Assembly: GCA_052067355.1 (NCBI GenBank)
Contig: JBQHQH010000001.1
Coordinates: 310,001-374,000, forward strand
Source of the DNA: CABMKH01 sp040797625
GTDB lineage: Bacteria > Bacillota > Clostridia > Tissierellales > Tissierellaceae
Direction: 5' to 3'
Length of the DNA: 64,000 nt
Each line of letters begins with the position of its first letter. The first letter of the stretch is position 1. Both the position numbers and the translations under genes were made by a program. The notes under the pieces were generated by a model. That model was not told the DNA's origin. It saw only the letters and a list, made by a program, of their open reading frames with translations, and did not search any database. Of the stretch, positions 17,980 through 26,709 are shown piece after piece.

Positions 17980-18666
17980 ATGAAAAAAATTGGAATCTTA
18001 GGCGGTATTAGTTTAGCTTCAACAATTCATTATTATAAGACAATAACTGATCTATACTATGAAAAATATCATGACTACTATTATCCGGAAATCTTGATTA
18101 ATAGCTTGAACTTTCAATATTTTACTGATTTAGAAAATCAACATAGAATAGAAGAATATCAATCCTATATATTAGAAGGACTTGAAAATCTAAAAAAAGC
18201 TGGAGCAGATTTTGTAATTATGGCAGCCAATTCACCCCACTCAGTTTTAGAAAGTATCATTGACAAAATACCCTTGCCAATAATAAGCATAGTTGAATCA
18301 GTAGCAAAAGAAGCCAAACAAAAGGGACTTAAAAGAGTTCTACTAACAGGCATCTTATATACAATGCAAAGTGACTTTTATCAAAAAGGCTTTAGCAAAT
18401 ATGGAATTGAGGTTGTTGTACCTAATGATTATGAAAAACAAATAATCGAGAATATCATCTTTAAAGAGTTAGTTATAAATAAAGTATCCAATGAATCTAA
18501 ACAACAATTTTTAGATATTATCAATCACTATGATGTTGATGGGGTCATTTTAGGTTGTACTGAACTACCACAACTAATAGGATCGGAAGATACAAATAAG
18601 CTCCTATTAAATTCATTGGAAATCCATTGTCAATCTACCTTAAATTATGCTTTAGACGATAAATAA
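17980..18666 (+). CDS. aspartate/glutamate racemase family protein
   Basis: 228 residues. Family marks are the start KKIGILGGISLASTIHYYKTI (first residues), VIMAANSPHSVLESI near 79-93 and ILGCTELPQLI near 190-200. The second catalytic cysteine, Cys193, is present. The first, usually in a CNT motif, is replaced by Ala83-Asn-Ser. One-cysteine members exist in this family (YgeA-like), so activity is possible but the enzyme may be a one-base or otherwise altered catalyst. It forms an operon with the deformylase-like gene (two-base gap) and is followed by a terminator at 18743. Confidence 0.87.
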   Translation: MKKIGILGGISLASTIHYYKTITDLYYEKYHDYYYPEILINSLNFQYFTDLENQHRIEEYQSYILEGLENLKKAGADFVIMAANSPHSVLESIIDKIPLPIISIVESVAKEAKQKGLKRVLLTGILYTMQSDFYQKGFSKYGIEVVVPNDYEKQIIENIIFKELVINKVSNESKQQFLDIINHYDVDGVILGCTELPQLIGSEDTNKLLLNSLEIHCQSTLNYALDDK

Positions 18667-18742
18667 TATAGTAAATTATTTAAAGACTGTATTCACCTAT
18701 ATTTTGGACTAGAACAATATTTTCTCCCTTGAAAAATTAAAT

Positions 18743-18789
18743 TCCCCTTTCTAGCCTAAATTATCTTTTGCTCCTTACTAGAAAGGGGA
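18743..18789. terminator. bidirectional terminator between racemase and hydroxyacyl-CoA dehydrogenase genes
   Basis: TCCCCTTTCTAG (18743-18754) and CTAGAAAGGGGA (18778-18789) form a 12-base-pair stem between convergent genes. The 23-base spacer is long for a loop. Confidence 0.65.
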
Positions 18790-18819
18790 TTTATATCTCC
18801 TTAGATCTTAATATATCTT

Positions 18820-19752
18820 TTATTCCAATGTTTTAACAAATTCCAAAACTTTAATAATCTTCTTATCTCTATCTCTTCTCACCTTATCAGCATCATCATA
18901 TTCTTTAAATCCCTTACCAGATTTAACTCCCAATTCACCAGCTTTTACTTTCTCATCTAATATCTTAAATGGCTCAGTAGTACTACATAGATGAGGTAGC
19001 ATCAAATTAATTACAGCTGAACCTACATCAAGTCCAATATGGTCAAATAATTCAAAATGACCCTCAAAAGGATATCTTGGTCCAAATGTAGATGTAATAG
19101 CTGCATCTATGTCTTCTGGGGTTGTCCATCCCTGTTCTACCATATATATGGCCTCTCTTGCTATAGCTACAGAAAGCCTATTTACAATAAAACCCGGTAC
19201 TGCTTTATTCAGAATGGCAGGAGATTTTCCACTTTCTTTTAACATATTATATACCTTGTCTACTACTTGATCAGATGTCCTAGGCCCTCTCACTAATTCC
19301 ACTAAAGGCATTACATATGCTGGGTTAAAAAAATGAGTTATTAAAATTCTCTCTGGATGTGATATATCTAAAAATTCATAGATATTAAGTGAAGAAGTAT
19401 CACTTGCAAGTATTGTATCTTTGCTGCAAAATTCGTCTAAAGAGTTAAATATTTTCTTTTTTAATTCAACATTTTCTGAAACTGACTCTATAACTAGATC
19501 TGCATTCTTTACTGCAGGTTGAAGTTCTGTAAAGTATTCTAAGTTATTTAATGTAGTTTCAATATCTTCCTCAGAGATTGCTCCTAATTCTAAAAGTGTC
19601 TTTAGATTATTTTTGATATCTGAGATAGCCTTATCTAAATTTTCAGGTGTCCGATTATATAGCGATGTCTTGTGACCTTTCATAGCAAAAAATTGTGCAA
19701 TAGAAAGCCCCATAGTCCCTGCACCTACAATAGAAACATTCCAAACTTCCAT
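18820..19752 (-). CDS. 3-hydroxyacyl-CoA dehydrogenase
   Basis: 310 residues. The N-terminal Rossmann fold shows GAGTMGLSIAQFFAMKGH with the NAD loop and Asn/Arg in YNRTPENL. The catalytic region has SDTSSLNIYEFLDISHPERILITHFFNPAYVMPLVELV, with the catalytic His in THFFNP, and FIVNRLSVAIAREAIYMVEQG begins the C-terminal helical domain (segments quoted in pieces of one conserved stretch). It oxidises or reduces 3-hydroxyacyl-CoA with NAD(H), as in butyrate formation or beta-oxidation. It stands alone, without thiolase or crotonase genes, so the substrate is not clear. It is divergent from the OYE-family gene. Confidence 0.88.
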   Translation of the reverse strand: MEVWNVSIVGAGTMGLSIAQFFAMKGHKTSLYNRTPENLDKAISDIKNNLKTLLELGAISEEDIETTLNNLEYFTELQPAVKNADLVIESVSENVELKKKIFNSLDEFCSKDTILASDTSSLNIYEFLDISHPERILITHFFNPAYVMPLVELVRGPRTSDQVVDKVYNMLKESGKSPAILNKAVPGFIVNRLSVAIAREAIYMVEQGWTTPEDIDAAITSTFGPRYPFEGHFELFDHIGLDVGSAVINLMLPHLCSTTEPFKILDEKVKAGELGVKSGKGFKEYDDADKVRRDRDKKIIKVLEFVKTLE

Positions 19753-19911
19753 AAGATATCCCCCCTATAATTTTTTTATAATATACACATTACTCTATAA
19801 ATATATTATCAATGTATATATGATACCCTTGTAAAATTTAATAAAACTAGAATATTAAGAAAATTTTTTCTTAAATAATTGGGTATAAAATACAAAACGG
19901 AGGGATTTAAT

Positions 19912-20934
19912 ATGAATAAATTGTTTTCAAGTATTAAGCTCAAAAACTTAGAATTAAAAAATCGTATAGTAATGGCTCCAATGTGTATGGTTGCTTCTGA
20001 TGATAAAGGTTATGCTAATAGCTGGCATGAAATCCATTATGGTTCTAGAGCTATTGGTGGAATTGGTCTGATAATTGTAGAAGCAACAGCAGTAGAAAGC
20101 AGAGGCAGAATAAAAAATGGAGACCTAGGTATTTGGGAAGATTCTCATATTGAAGGCTTGTCTAAAATAGTTAAAAATTCTAAAGCTCTAGGCGCAAAAA
20201 TTGCTATCCAATTAGCACATGCCGGAAGAAAGTGTGAAGTGAAATCGGAAAATATTATTGCACCATCTCCTATTCCCTTTAATGACAGCTATTCTACTCC
20301 TAGAAAAATGACTAAGGATGATATAGATACTGTTATAAATTCTTTTAAAGAAGGTGCCAGAAGAGCCAATGAGGCCGGGTTTGATGCTATTGAAATACAT
20401 GGAGCTCATGGATATCTGATCAATGAATTTTTATCTCCCCTTACAAATAAGAGAAACGATGAATATGGTGGAAGTTTAGAGAATAGGACTAGATTTTTGA
20501 AAGAGATAATAAGAGAAATAAAGACAGTATGGCCTGAGGATAAACCAATAATACTAAGGGTTTCTGGTGAAGAATATGTTGATAAAGGTAACCATCCAGA
20601 AGATTTAGTAGATATTATAAATCTAATAAAAGATGAAGGTATTGACCTAATAAATGTAAGTTCTGGTGCTGTAGTAACAGCTGATATAGATGCATATCCA
20701 GGATATCAGATTCCTTTTGCGGAGATAATTAAAAGAGGAACTGGTTTACCAGTTATAGCTGGTGGATTAATTACAGAACCAGAAATGGCTGAAGAAATAC
20801 TCCAAAACAGTAGAGCTGACTTTATATTCTTAGGAAGAGAGCTCCTTAGAAATCCATATTGGCCTCTACAAGCTGCCACTAGATTAAATGAAGATATAGA
20901 ATGGCCTGCTTCCTATAGTAGAGCCAAAAGATAG
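19912..20934 (+). CDS. NADH:flavin oxidoreductase, old yellow enzyme family (YqjM/NamA-like)
   Basis: About 340 residues, a single TIM-barrel domain without the C-terminal NAD/FAD domains of 2,4-dienoyl-CoA reductase. Landmarks: LKNRIVMAPMCM at the FMN site, QLAHAGRK with the substrate-binding His, FDAIEIHGAHGYLINEFLSP broken by a short loop, and NKRNDEYGGSLENR followed by FLGRELLRNPYW near the end. It reduces activated C=C bonds using FMN. The ATG at 19912 is used because GGAGGG lies just before it; an in-frame ATG at 19879 lacks a ribosome site. A 13-base-pair terminator follows. Confidence 0.92.
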   Translation: MNKLFSSIKLKNLELKNRIVMAPMCMVASDDKGYANSWHEIHYGSRAIGGIGLIIVEATAVESRGRIKNGDLGIWEDSHIEGLSKIVKNSKALGAKIAIQLAHAGRKCEVKSENIIAPSPIPFNDSYSTPRKMTKDDIDTVINSFKEGARRANEAGFDAIEIHGAHGYLINEFLSPLTNKRNDEYGGSLENRTRFLKEIIREIKTVWPEDKPIILRVSGEEYVDKGNHPEDLVDIINLIKDEGIDLINVSSGAVVTADIDAYPGYQIPFAEIIKRGTGLPVIAGGLITEPEMAEEILQNSRADFIFLGRELLRNPYWPLQAATRLNEDIEWPASYSRAKR

Positions 20935-20937
20935 TAA

Positions 20938-20968
20938 TTTTAAAGCCCTATTTTCTAGGGCTTTAAAA
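20938..20968. terminator. bidirectional intrinsic terminator
   Basis: TTTTAAAGCCCTA and TAGGGCTTTAAAA form a perfect 13-base-pair stem around TTTTC, between two convergent genes, with A/T runs on both sides. Confidence 0.88.
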
Positions 20969-20984
20969 CTTTATATCTCCATGA

Positions 20985-22331
20985 CTATTTTCCAAGGCCA
21001 TGTTCTCTGATGAAGCCGTCCAGTATCTCATTGAGATTTGGACTTCCAACTTCTTTCAATTCATAATAAACTCTTGTATAAGGCTTATTGATACTAATGA
21101 TTCTAGTCAAATCAATAGGTGTACCTATAATCACAGAATCACAATCCGTATTGTTAATCGTCTGTTCAAGGTCTTTTAACTGTTGTTCACTATATCCCAT
21201 TGCTGGCAATAGTTTCCCAATATCTTTATATATATCAAAGGTTTCTGCAAGTTTTCCCACTATATATGGCCGAGGGTCTACTAATTCTCTTGCTCCAAAT
21301 TGTTGTGCTGCAACTGTTCCAGCTCCTATCTTCATTCCTCCATGTGTTAAAGTAGGTCCATCCTCTACAACTAAAACACGTTTCCCCTTGATTATATCTG
21401 GATTGTCTACAGTAATCTCAGACTCAGCTTTAATAATCTTGGCATTTGGATTGACAAATTTGATATTATTTTCTACTTCTACTATTGACTTTATATCTGC
21501 ACTATCTATTTTATTGATAATTGCTATATCCGCCGTTCTTAGACTAACTTCCCCGGGATAATAATTTAGCTCATCTCCTGGACGATGAGGGTCTAATACT
21601 GTAATAGCTAGATCTGATTCATAGAAAGAAAAATCATTATTACCTCCATCCCAGATGATAATATCACAGCCATCAGGATCTTTTTCTGCTGCTCTCAAGA
21701 TATCTTCATAATCTACACCTGCATATATAATATTTCCCCGTTCTACATGTGGTTCATATTCTTCCATTTCTTCAATAGTACAATTATGTTCCTTTAAGTC
21801 TTCTACAGTAGCAAATCTTTGAACCCTCTGTGCTGCTAAATTTCCATAGGGCATAGGATGCCTAATTGCAATGACTTTAATATTTTGCTCCATCAAGATT
21901 TCAATGACCTTACGAGATGTCTGGCTCTTTCCACAACCTGTTCTAGTAGCACAAATTGATATAACTGGTTTATTACTCTTTAACATTGTGCTCTTAGGTC
22001 CAAGAAGTTTAAAGTCAGCGCCTGATGCATTTACTATTGCACTTATGTTCATTAGATCCCTATATTTTATATCACTATATGCAAATACACATTCGTCTAC
22101 ATCTAATTCTTTAATCAATTCCGATAATCTGTCTTGAGAATATATAGGTATTCCTTCTGGATACATAGCACCTGCTAATTCATAGGGATATTTACGATCA
22201 TCTATGTCTGGTATCTGTGCTGCTGTAAAAGCTACAACTTTATAATTCTCATTATCACGATAATAGGTATTAAAATTGTGAAAATCTCTACCTGCGGCTC
22301 CTATGATAATAACATTCTTTTTATTATTCAT
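20985..22331 (-). CDS. cyclic 2,3-diphosphoglycerate synthetase-like P-loop GTPase
   Basis: About 448 residues. The N-terminal 135 residues form a Rossmann-like domain (VIIIGAAGRDFHNFNTYYRDN). Residues after about 140 form a P-loop NTPase with ICATRTGCGKSQTSR, a Walker A of the SIMIBI type. Other marks are DIIIWDGGNNDFSFY, TVLDPHRPGDELNYYPGEV, the NKID specificity motif IINKIDSAD, and VVEDGPTLTHGG. This architecture is that of archaeal cyclic-2,3-DPG synthetase and its bacterial relatives, whose role is unclear. The ATG at 22331 has GAGGAG eight bases before it; a GTG upstream is less likely. It follows the binding-protein gene by 25 bases and shares its T-box leader. Confidence 0.82.
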   Translation of the reverse strand: MNNKKNVIIIGAAGRDFHNFNTYYRDNENYKVVAFTAAQIPDIDDRKYPYELAGAMYPEGIPIYSQDRLSELIKELDVDECVFAYSDIKYRDLMNISAIVNASGADFKLLGPKSTMLKSNKPVISICATRTGCGKSQTSRKVIEILMEQNIKVIAIRHPMPYGNLAAQRVQRFATVEDLKEHNCTIEEMEEYEPHVERGNIIYAGVDYEDILRAAEKDPDGCDIIIWDGGNNDFSFYESDLAITVLDPHRPGDELNYYPGEVSLRTADIAIINKIDSADIKSIVEVENNIKFVNPNAKIIKAESEITVDNPDIIKGKRVLVVEDGPTLTHGGMKIGAGTVAAQQFGARELVDPRPYIVGKLAETFDIYKDIGKLLPAMGYSEQQLKDLEQTINNTDCDSVIIGTPIDLTRIISINKPYTRVYYELKEVGSPNLNEILDGFIREHGLGK

Positions 22332-22356
22332 ACATCTCACTCCTCATCTAAAATCT

Positions 22357-23235
22357 CTATTTTAAAGCTTTCCCACTTAGTTCTTCTGCCTCTGTAAACC
22401 ATTGACTAATCAAGTCTTTTTCTTTCATCTCTCTTATAAGCTGATTTAATGTATTTACCAATTCTTCATTTCCCTTTTGTGTAGCTATAGCTGTACCTCC
22501 AAAACCAGTTTCAATTACAAATTCTTCTACAACTTTCACATCATCGTTGACCTTTGCAAAAGATTCTGCAACTACTAATTCCAAAAGAGCACAATCCACC
22601 TTACCAGTCTTTAAATTCATCACTGTATCTGAATTAGTCACTAAGCTCTTCACATCAGTATTTTCAATGTCATTAGCTATATTTTCTTGTGTAGTTCCTA
22701 TCTGGACAGCTATTGTTTTGCCAATTAGATCTTCTTTTGAACTATACTGCCTATCATCGTCTTTTCTTATTAGTACTGCAATATCAGCTTCGTAATATAC
22801 ATCAGAAAAGCTAACTTGTTTCTCTCTTTCAGGATCTGGATACATTGCAGCTAATACTACATCTACCATACCTGTAGATACTGCACCTAATAGATTGCTA
22901 AAGCTCATATCTCTTATTTCTAATTCTACTCCTAAACTATCTGCTATATATTTAGCTATTTCTATATCTAGTCCAACTATCTCATCTCTGCCATCTATCA
23001 TTGCATGAAACTCAAAAGGAGGATAATCTGGATTTGTACCCATTACCAATTTGCCCTTTGACTTAATATCTTCTACAGTAATCAACTTTTTATCATCTAT
23101 TTCTCTTTCTTCTGCTTCTCCACTTGTATGTTCTAAATCCTCTTCATCTTGAGTCTTATCTCCACTACATGCTGTCAATACAAAACTAAGTAATAGTAAA
23201 ACAACTAATACTAGCAAAATAATCTTCTTTTTCAT
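22357..23235 (-). CDS. amino acid-binding lipoprotein (solute-binding family 3) without its own transporter
   Basis: 292 residues with a lipoprotein signal ending TAC at Cys23. The mature part has the family 3 fold: LVMGTNPDYPPFEFHAM, GLDIEIAKYIADSLGVELEIRDM (in two pieces), MVDVVLAAMYPDPEREKQVSFSDVYY, and the hinge strand IAVQIGTTQENIA. It should bind a polar amino acid outside the cell. No permease or ATPase gene is nearby; the next gene is the GTPase. The 300-base leader carries a T-box, so it is induced when one tRNA is uncharged. The specifier reads most simply as Glu, but weakly. Confidence 0.88.
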   Translation of the reverse strand: MKKKIILLVLVVLLLLSFVLTACSGDKTQDEEDLEHTSGEAEEREIDDKKLITVEDIKSKGKLVMGTNPDYPPFEFHAMIDGRDEIVGLDIEIAKYIADSLGVELEIRDMSFSNLLGAVSTGMVDVVLAAMYPDPEREKQVSFSDVYYEADIAVLIRKDDDRQYSSKEDLIGKTIAVQIGTTQENIANDIENTDVKSLVTNSDTVMNLKTGKVDCALLELVVAESFAKVNDDVKVVEEFVIETGFGGTAIATQKGNEELVNTLNQLIREMKEKDLISQWFTEAEELSGKALK

Positions 23236-23282
23236 TTTTACCTCCTAATTTTTGATATTGACTTAAAATTACAAAGTAAAAT

Positions 23283-23541
23283 ACAAAAAGCCCGTCTCTC
23301 ATTACAAGAGACGAGCAAAAGGCCCGCGGTGCCACTCTAATTGTATTTTAACTAAGTTAAAACTACAACTCGATTCAAATAACGCTTTGAATGCGTAATG
23401 AGATACTCACCATTGGCTTTGTCTCATTAATCTCAGCAACTCTCTTCACTATACTTTCCATATCCTGGCTCTCACCTCACCCAGTTCTCTGTAAAATTTA
23501 CTCATATAGCTACTCTTTACTTCTTCGACTTTTTTGTATTG
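23283..23541 (-). ncRNA. T-box leader (tRNA-sensing riboswitch)
   Basis: On the minus strand the T-box AGAGTGGCACCGCGG lies at 23338-23324 and matches the AGGGTGGNACCGCG consensus. Directly after it is a terminator: CGTCTCT and AGAGACG around 23293-23313, followed by CTTTTTGTAT. Upstream are stem I landmarks: CAGAGAACTGG, a GTGAGGTGAGAGCCAG distal loop, and a lower stem AGTAGC/GTTGCT. The candidate specifier region reads GAAGAGA (23447-23441), suggesting GAG (Glu) after the usual GAA. The variable T-box base is C, which pairs with a G73 discriminator and fits tRNA-Glu among others. Confidence 0.92.
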
Positions 23542-23547
23542 TATCTA

Positions 23548-23576
23548 ATAATACTTTCTAAAAACTATTTTGTCAA
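23548..23576 (-). promoter_or_regulatory. sigma-A promoter of the T-box leader
   Basis: TTGACA (23576-23571), a 17-base spacer, TATTAT (23553-23548) on the minus strand. This is close to the ideal promoter and sits at the expected distance before stem I. Confidence 0.85.
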
Positions 23577-23787
23577 GGGACATTTGGAAATATTTTGAAA
23601 AATGTTTTTCTGCTAAAAATTCAAAATAAATATATACCCCATTGACTTTACTGTTTAAGTTTCTCTCTATCCTACAATAAATACATGCATATATAAGTTT
23701 TTATCATAGATATCTACTTTTTTAATAATTATCCCTAATGGATACTTTTCAAAGAATATATTATTATATTTATCATATAATATGTCA

Positions 23788-23830
23788 TAAAAAACTCATA
23801 TCAGCTGGAGTTTTATACTCCAGCTGATAT
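23788..23830 (-). terminator. intrinsic terminator of grpB
   Basis: ATATCAGCTGGAGT and ACTCCAGCTGATAT form a perfect 14-base-pair stem with a five-base loop, followed on the minus strand by a T-rich run. It lies ten bases past the grpB stop. A similar but imperfect hairpin is found at 26719-26751. Confidence 0.88.
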
Positions 23831-23840
23831 TTAGCTGCAC

Positions 23841-24434
23841 TTACCCGGGGATCATGTCACTTTCAGGCACATATCTATCTCTAAATTCTTCTCTTGCTTT
23901 TTCTGTATGCCTCATAATAAAGTCTGTCTTTGCCTCAGTATATCCATCACGATTATGTCTATATTTAGGCAATAGGCTTAGCTTAAACTCTCCATATGCT
24001 TCGGCAACATCCCTATGTACTAAAAGATAATCTCTAAAATAGAGCTCATCCCAATCACCTAGATATCGAACATGAAGGTGGTATACCTTTTCGGAAAATC
24101 CATCAGGTGTATATCCCTTGTTAAATACAAGTCCTTTATCCCCTTCATTCATCAATATCCACCCATCATTCATAAGAACAACTTTTAGCTGTTCCATCTT
24201 TGAATCTCTCCCAATCTCCATTAATATATCTACTGTTGGCTTTGAAATTAGTCCCTTCACTGAACTACTTCCAATATGATTAATTCTCTTAATATTTTTT
24301 AAGCCTACACATCCTATGATATTGTCCTTTTCCAATTCATACCACTTACTATAATCTGAATTATGTTCTCTTAAAATTATAGGAAATAAAGCCCATAATT
24401 CTTCTAAAGTCATTTCTGATAATAATTTTTTCAT
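23841..24434 (-). CDS. GrpB family protein (UPF0157), nucleotidyltransferase-like
   Basis: 197 residues. The family core reads NHIGSSSVKGLISKPTVDILMEI, the GS-x10-D-x-D type motif of the nucleotidyltransferase superfamily. This is followed by HLHVRYLGDWDELYFRDYLLVHRD in the C-terminal half, where DELYFRDYL is highly conserved in GrpB proteins. The biochemical role is not established. It is a single gene with its own promoter (24564-24592) and terminator. Confidence 0.88.
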   Translation of the reverse strand: MKKLLSEMTLEELWALFPIILREHNSDYSKWYELEKDNIIGCVGLKNIKRINHIGSSSVKGLISKPTVDILMEIGRDSKMEQLKVVLMNDGWILMNEGDKGLVFNKGYTPDGFSEKVYHLHVRYLGDWDELYFRDYLLVHRDVAEAYGEFKLSLLPKYRHNRDGYTEAKTDFIMRHTEKAREEFRDRYVPESDMIPG

Positions 24435-24563
24435 ATATATCTCCTATCCTGTCCCCATTGTTCCACTTATAAAGGTTAGATTTTTCGACTTAAATTCTCC
24501 TAACTAAAATTCTATAAAAAAATGTATTGCCAGCCTAGCTGTGTTTTTATCCTTATAAGTGTA

Positions 24564-24592
24564 ATTTTATATTTATCATATCTATAAGTCAA
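24564..24592 (-). promoter_or_regulatory. probable grpB promoter
   Basis: TTGACT (24592-24587), a 17-base spacer and TAAAAT (24569-24564) on the minus strand, about 130 bases before the grpB ATG. Confidence 0.6.
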
Positions 24593-24699
24593 ACTCTATA
24601 ATCATAAAATCTTAATAAAATAACTTAAATGATAAATCATGATAATTAAAAATATAAATAATATCAGTACACATAATAGCCCCTACATTCAATTAAAAT

Positions 24700-24746
24700 A
24701 GGGCTATCTCAAAAGTAATTTATCCTATTACTCTTGAAATGGCCCT
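24700..24746. repeat. imperfect inverted repeat in a 378-base gap
   Basis: AGGGCTATCTCAAAAGTAAT (24700-24719) and ATTACTCTTGAAATGGCCCT (24727-24746) pair over most of their 20 bases if G.U pairs are allowed. It lies between manA and grpB, 67 bases past the manA stop. No U-run follows, so it may be a weak terminator or a remnant of a small repeat. Apart from this and the grpB promoter, I see nothing in 24435-24812. Confidence 0.5.
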
Positions 24747-24812
24747 CTATCTCTGTTAAGTTATTGAATTTAATATGACTGCAAAGATTAGATAATTAAA
24801 ATTTAAATCTAT

Positions 24813-25760
24813 CTATACATAAGATACAATAATACTTATAGTCCCATCAAGTATAAATTTATTGACCTTTGAAGATAACATAAAATGGTCTCCCTTAGTA
24901 ATGGGATATCTTTTCCCATCTATAGACAATGCTCCCTCACCTTCAATAACACTCATCAACATAAATGGATGATCATTTTCTAAACTCACATGATCTTTTA
25001 CCTCATATTTTTCTACAGTAAAGTATGGAGATTTGATCAGCTCTGTCTTTGTCATTCCATCCATATTTATTATCTCTGGAATAGGCTGCCTATTTATAAA
25101 TGGAACTTCTATTACATCCTTGGACTTTTCAATATGAAGTTCCCTTAGATTTCCTTGTTCATCTCTTCTATCGTAATCATAAAGCCTATACGTAGTATCT
25201 GAATTCTGCTGTATTTCCAACACTAAAGTACCAGCCTTTAATGCATGAACAGTACCACTTGGTACATATAAAAAGTCTCCTCTTTGGATTGGAATAGTCT
25301 GTAATAACTCATCCCATTGTCCTCTATCTATCATGTCATGGAGTTCTTCTCTATTTTTTGCCTTAATTCCATATATCAACTTAGCATCTCTTTTACAATC
25401 TAAAACATACCAACATTCTGTCTTCCCCAATTCTCCATTTTCATGTTCTTTGGCATATTCATCTCCAGGATGAACTTGAACTGATAGATCGTCATTGGCA
25501 TCAATGATCTTTATTAGTATAGGAAATTTCTCACCTGGAATTTCTCCAAATAATTCCCTATGTTCTTCCCATAATTCTCCTAAAGTTTTTCCCTTATACT
25601 TTCCATTTTTGACTATGCTCTGTCCATTGGGATGAGTTGAAATACCCCAACATTCCCCTGTTTTATCAGTAGGAATATCATATCCAAAATCCTTTAATCT
25701 ATCTCCACCCCATATCTTACTTTTAAAAACTGGCTCGAAAAATAATACATCTCCACTCAT
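24813..25760 (-). CDS. manA: mannose-6-phosphate isomerase, class I
   Basis: 315 residues, the short ManA/Pmi form of Firmicutes. Motifs: FEPVFKSKIWGGDRL at the start, GECWGISTHPNGQS, the zinc site QVHPGDEYAKEHE and ECWYVLDC, GDFLYVPSGTVHAL with a further zinc His, and the arginine-containing QQNSDTTYRLYDYDR. It interconverts mannose-6-phosphate and fructose-6-phosphate in the cytoplasm. It is the last gene of the sugar locus, 25 bases after the fructokinase gene, which supplies or uses the same product. Confidence 0.93.
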   Translation of the reverse strand: MSGDVLFFEPVFKSKIWGGDRLKDFGYDIPTDKTGECWGISTHPNGQSIVKNGKYKGKTLGELWEEHRELFGEIPGEKFPILIKIIDANDDLSVQVHPGDEYAKEHENGELGKTECWYVLDCKRDAKLIYGIKAKNREELHDMIDRGQWDELLQTIPIQRGDFLYVPSGTVHALKAGTLVLEIQQNSDTTYRLYDYDRRDEQGNLRELHIEKSKDVIEVPFINRQPIPEIINMDGMTKTELIKSPYFTVEKYEVKDHVSLENDHPFMLMSVIEGEGALSIDGKRYPITKGDHFMLSSKVNKFILDGTISIIVSYV

Positions 25761-25785
25761 CTGCCTATCCTCCTACTAATTTACT

Positions 25786-26643
25786 CTATAGATTCTGTTT
25801 AGCTAATATCAATCCTCCAATGATTCCAGCATTATCTCCCAAGGAAGGATTAACTATATATTGATCAATAGGCGGCACTTCAACATAGTTCCCCAATAAA
25901 GCTATAAATTCCTTTTTAATCAATTCCAGTATATGTCTCTGTTTCATGACACCGCCTCCTAGAATGATCTTTTCTGGTCTCAGAATCAAAGTATAATCTA
26001 CTAGCCCTTGGGCTATATAGTAGGCTAGGATGTTCCAAATCTCATGATCAGGTCCTAAGCTTTGAGCTTTAACTCCATATCTCTTCTCTACAGAAGGTCC
26101 AGCAGCTAGTCCCTCAAGGCAATCTCCATGATATGGACACCAACCTTTAAAATCGTCCTTAGGATGAGGTCTTACTATAATATGCCCCATTTCTGGATGT
26201 CCAAAACCTTCTATAAAATTTCCATTGAATATAGCCCCTCCTCCTATTCCTGTACCTATAGTTAGATAAATACAGCTATTATCTTTTATGGCACTCCCAA
26301 CTTCATATTCTCCTAAACAAGCTGCATTTACATCGGTGGTCCAGCCAATTGGAATATTATAATGTTCTTTCATTTCTCCAAGAAAATTAAAATCTTTCCA
26401 ACCGGGCTTAGGTGTAGATGTCACATATCCATACTTTGGCGATTTCTTATTTATATCAATAGGACCGAAAGAGCCTATTCCTATGGCTTTTAAGTCCTCA
26501 TAAGAGTCAAAAAAATCAAAGACCTTTCGTAGGGTTTCAAATGGATAACTAGTAAAAAAGGAAGTTCTTTCCACTATGTTTAAATCTTCATCGCTTACTG
26601 CACAAACAAATTTTGTTCCCCCTGCTTCAATAGCACCCAGCAT
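25786..26643 (-). CDS. scrK: ROK family fructokinase
   Basis: 285 residues. It starts with the ROK phosphate loop GAIEAGGTKFVCAV, then GIGSFGPIDI, DVNAACLGEY with the catalytic Asp, YLTIGTGIGGGAIFNG, and the zinc-binding segment HPEMGHIIVRPHP followed by CPYHGDCLEGLAAGPS. This His/Cys pattern with GDCLEGLA is typical of the Firmicute fructokinase subgroup (GmuE/YdhR). It phosphorylates fructose or a related sugar to the 6-phosphate. It forms an operon with manA. Confidence 0.92.
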   Translation of the reverse strand: MLGAIEAGGTKFVCAVSDEDLNIVERTSFFTSYPFETLRKVFDFFDSYEDLKAIGIGSFGPIDINKKSPKYGYVTSTPKPGWKDFNFLGEMKEHYNIPIGWTTDVNAACLGEYEVGSAIKDNSCIYLTIGTGIGGGAIFNGNFIEGFGHPEMGHIIVRPHPKDDFKGWCPYHGDCLEGLAAGPSVEKRYGVKAQSLGPDHEIWNILAYYIAQGLVDYTLILRPEKIILGGGVMKQRHILELIKKEFIALLGNYVEVPPIDQYIVNPSLGDNAGIIGGLILAKQNL

Positions 26644-26709
26644 AAAAATTCCTCCATTCAGTTATTGCAACTACTTCTATATTCTTTTTTACCTATATCA
26701 AGTATATAG

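Noticed and set aside
21088..21561. 157-codon plus-strand frame opposite the cDPGS-like gene
   Set aside because: It is antisense to a gene with a P-loop and other conserved motifs; no ribosome site was seen.
23236..23840. A standard amino-acid riboswitch such as a lysine or glycine aptamer before the binding-protein gene
   Set aside because: The T-box consensus AGAGTGGCACCGCGG with a terminator right after it explains the leader.
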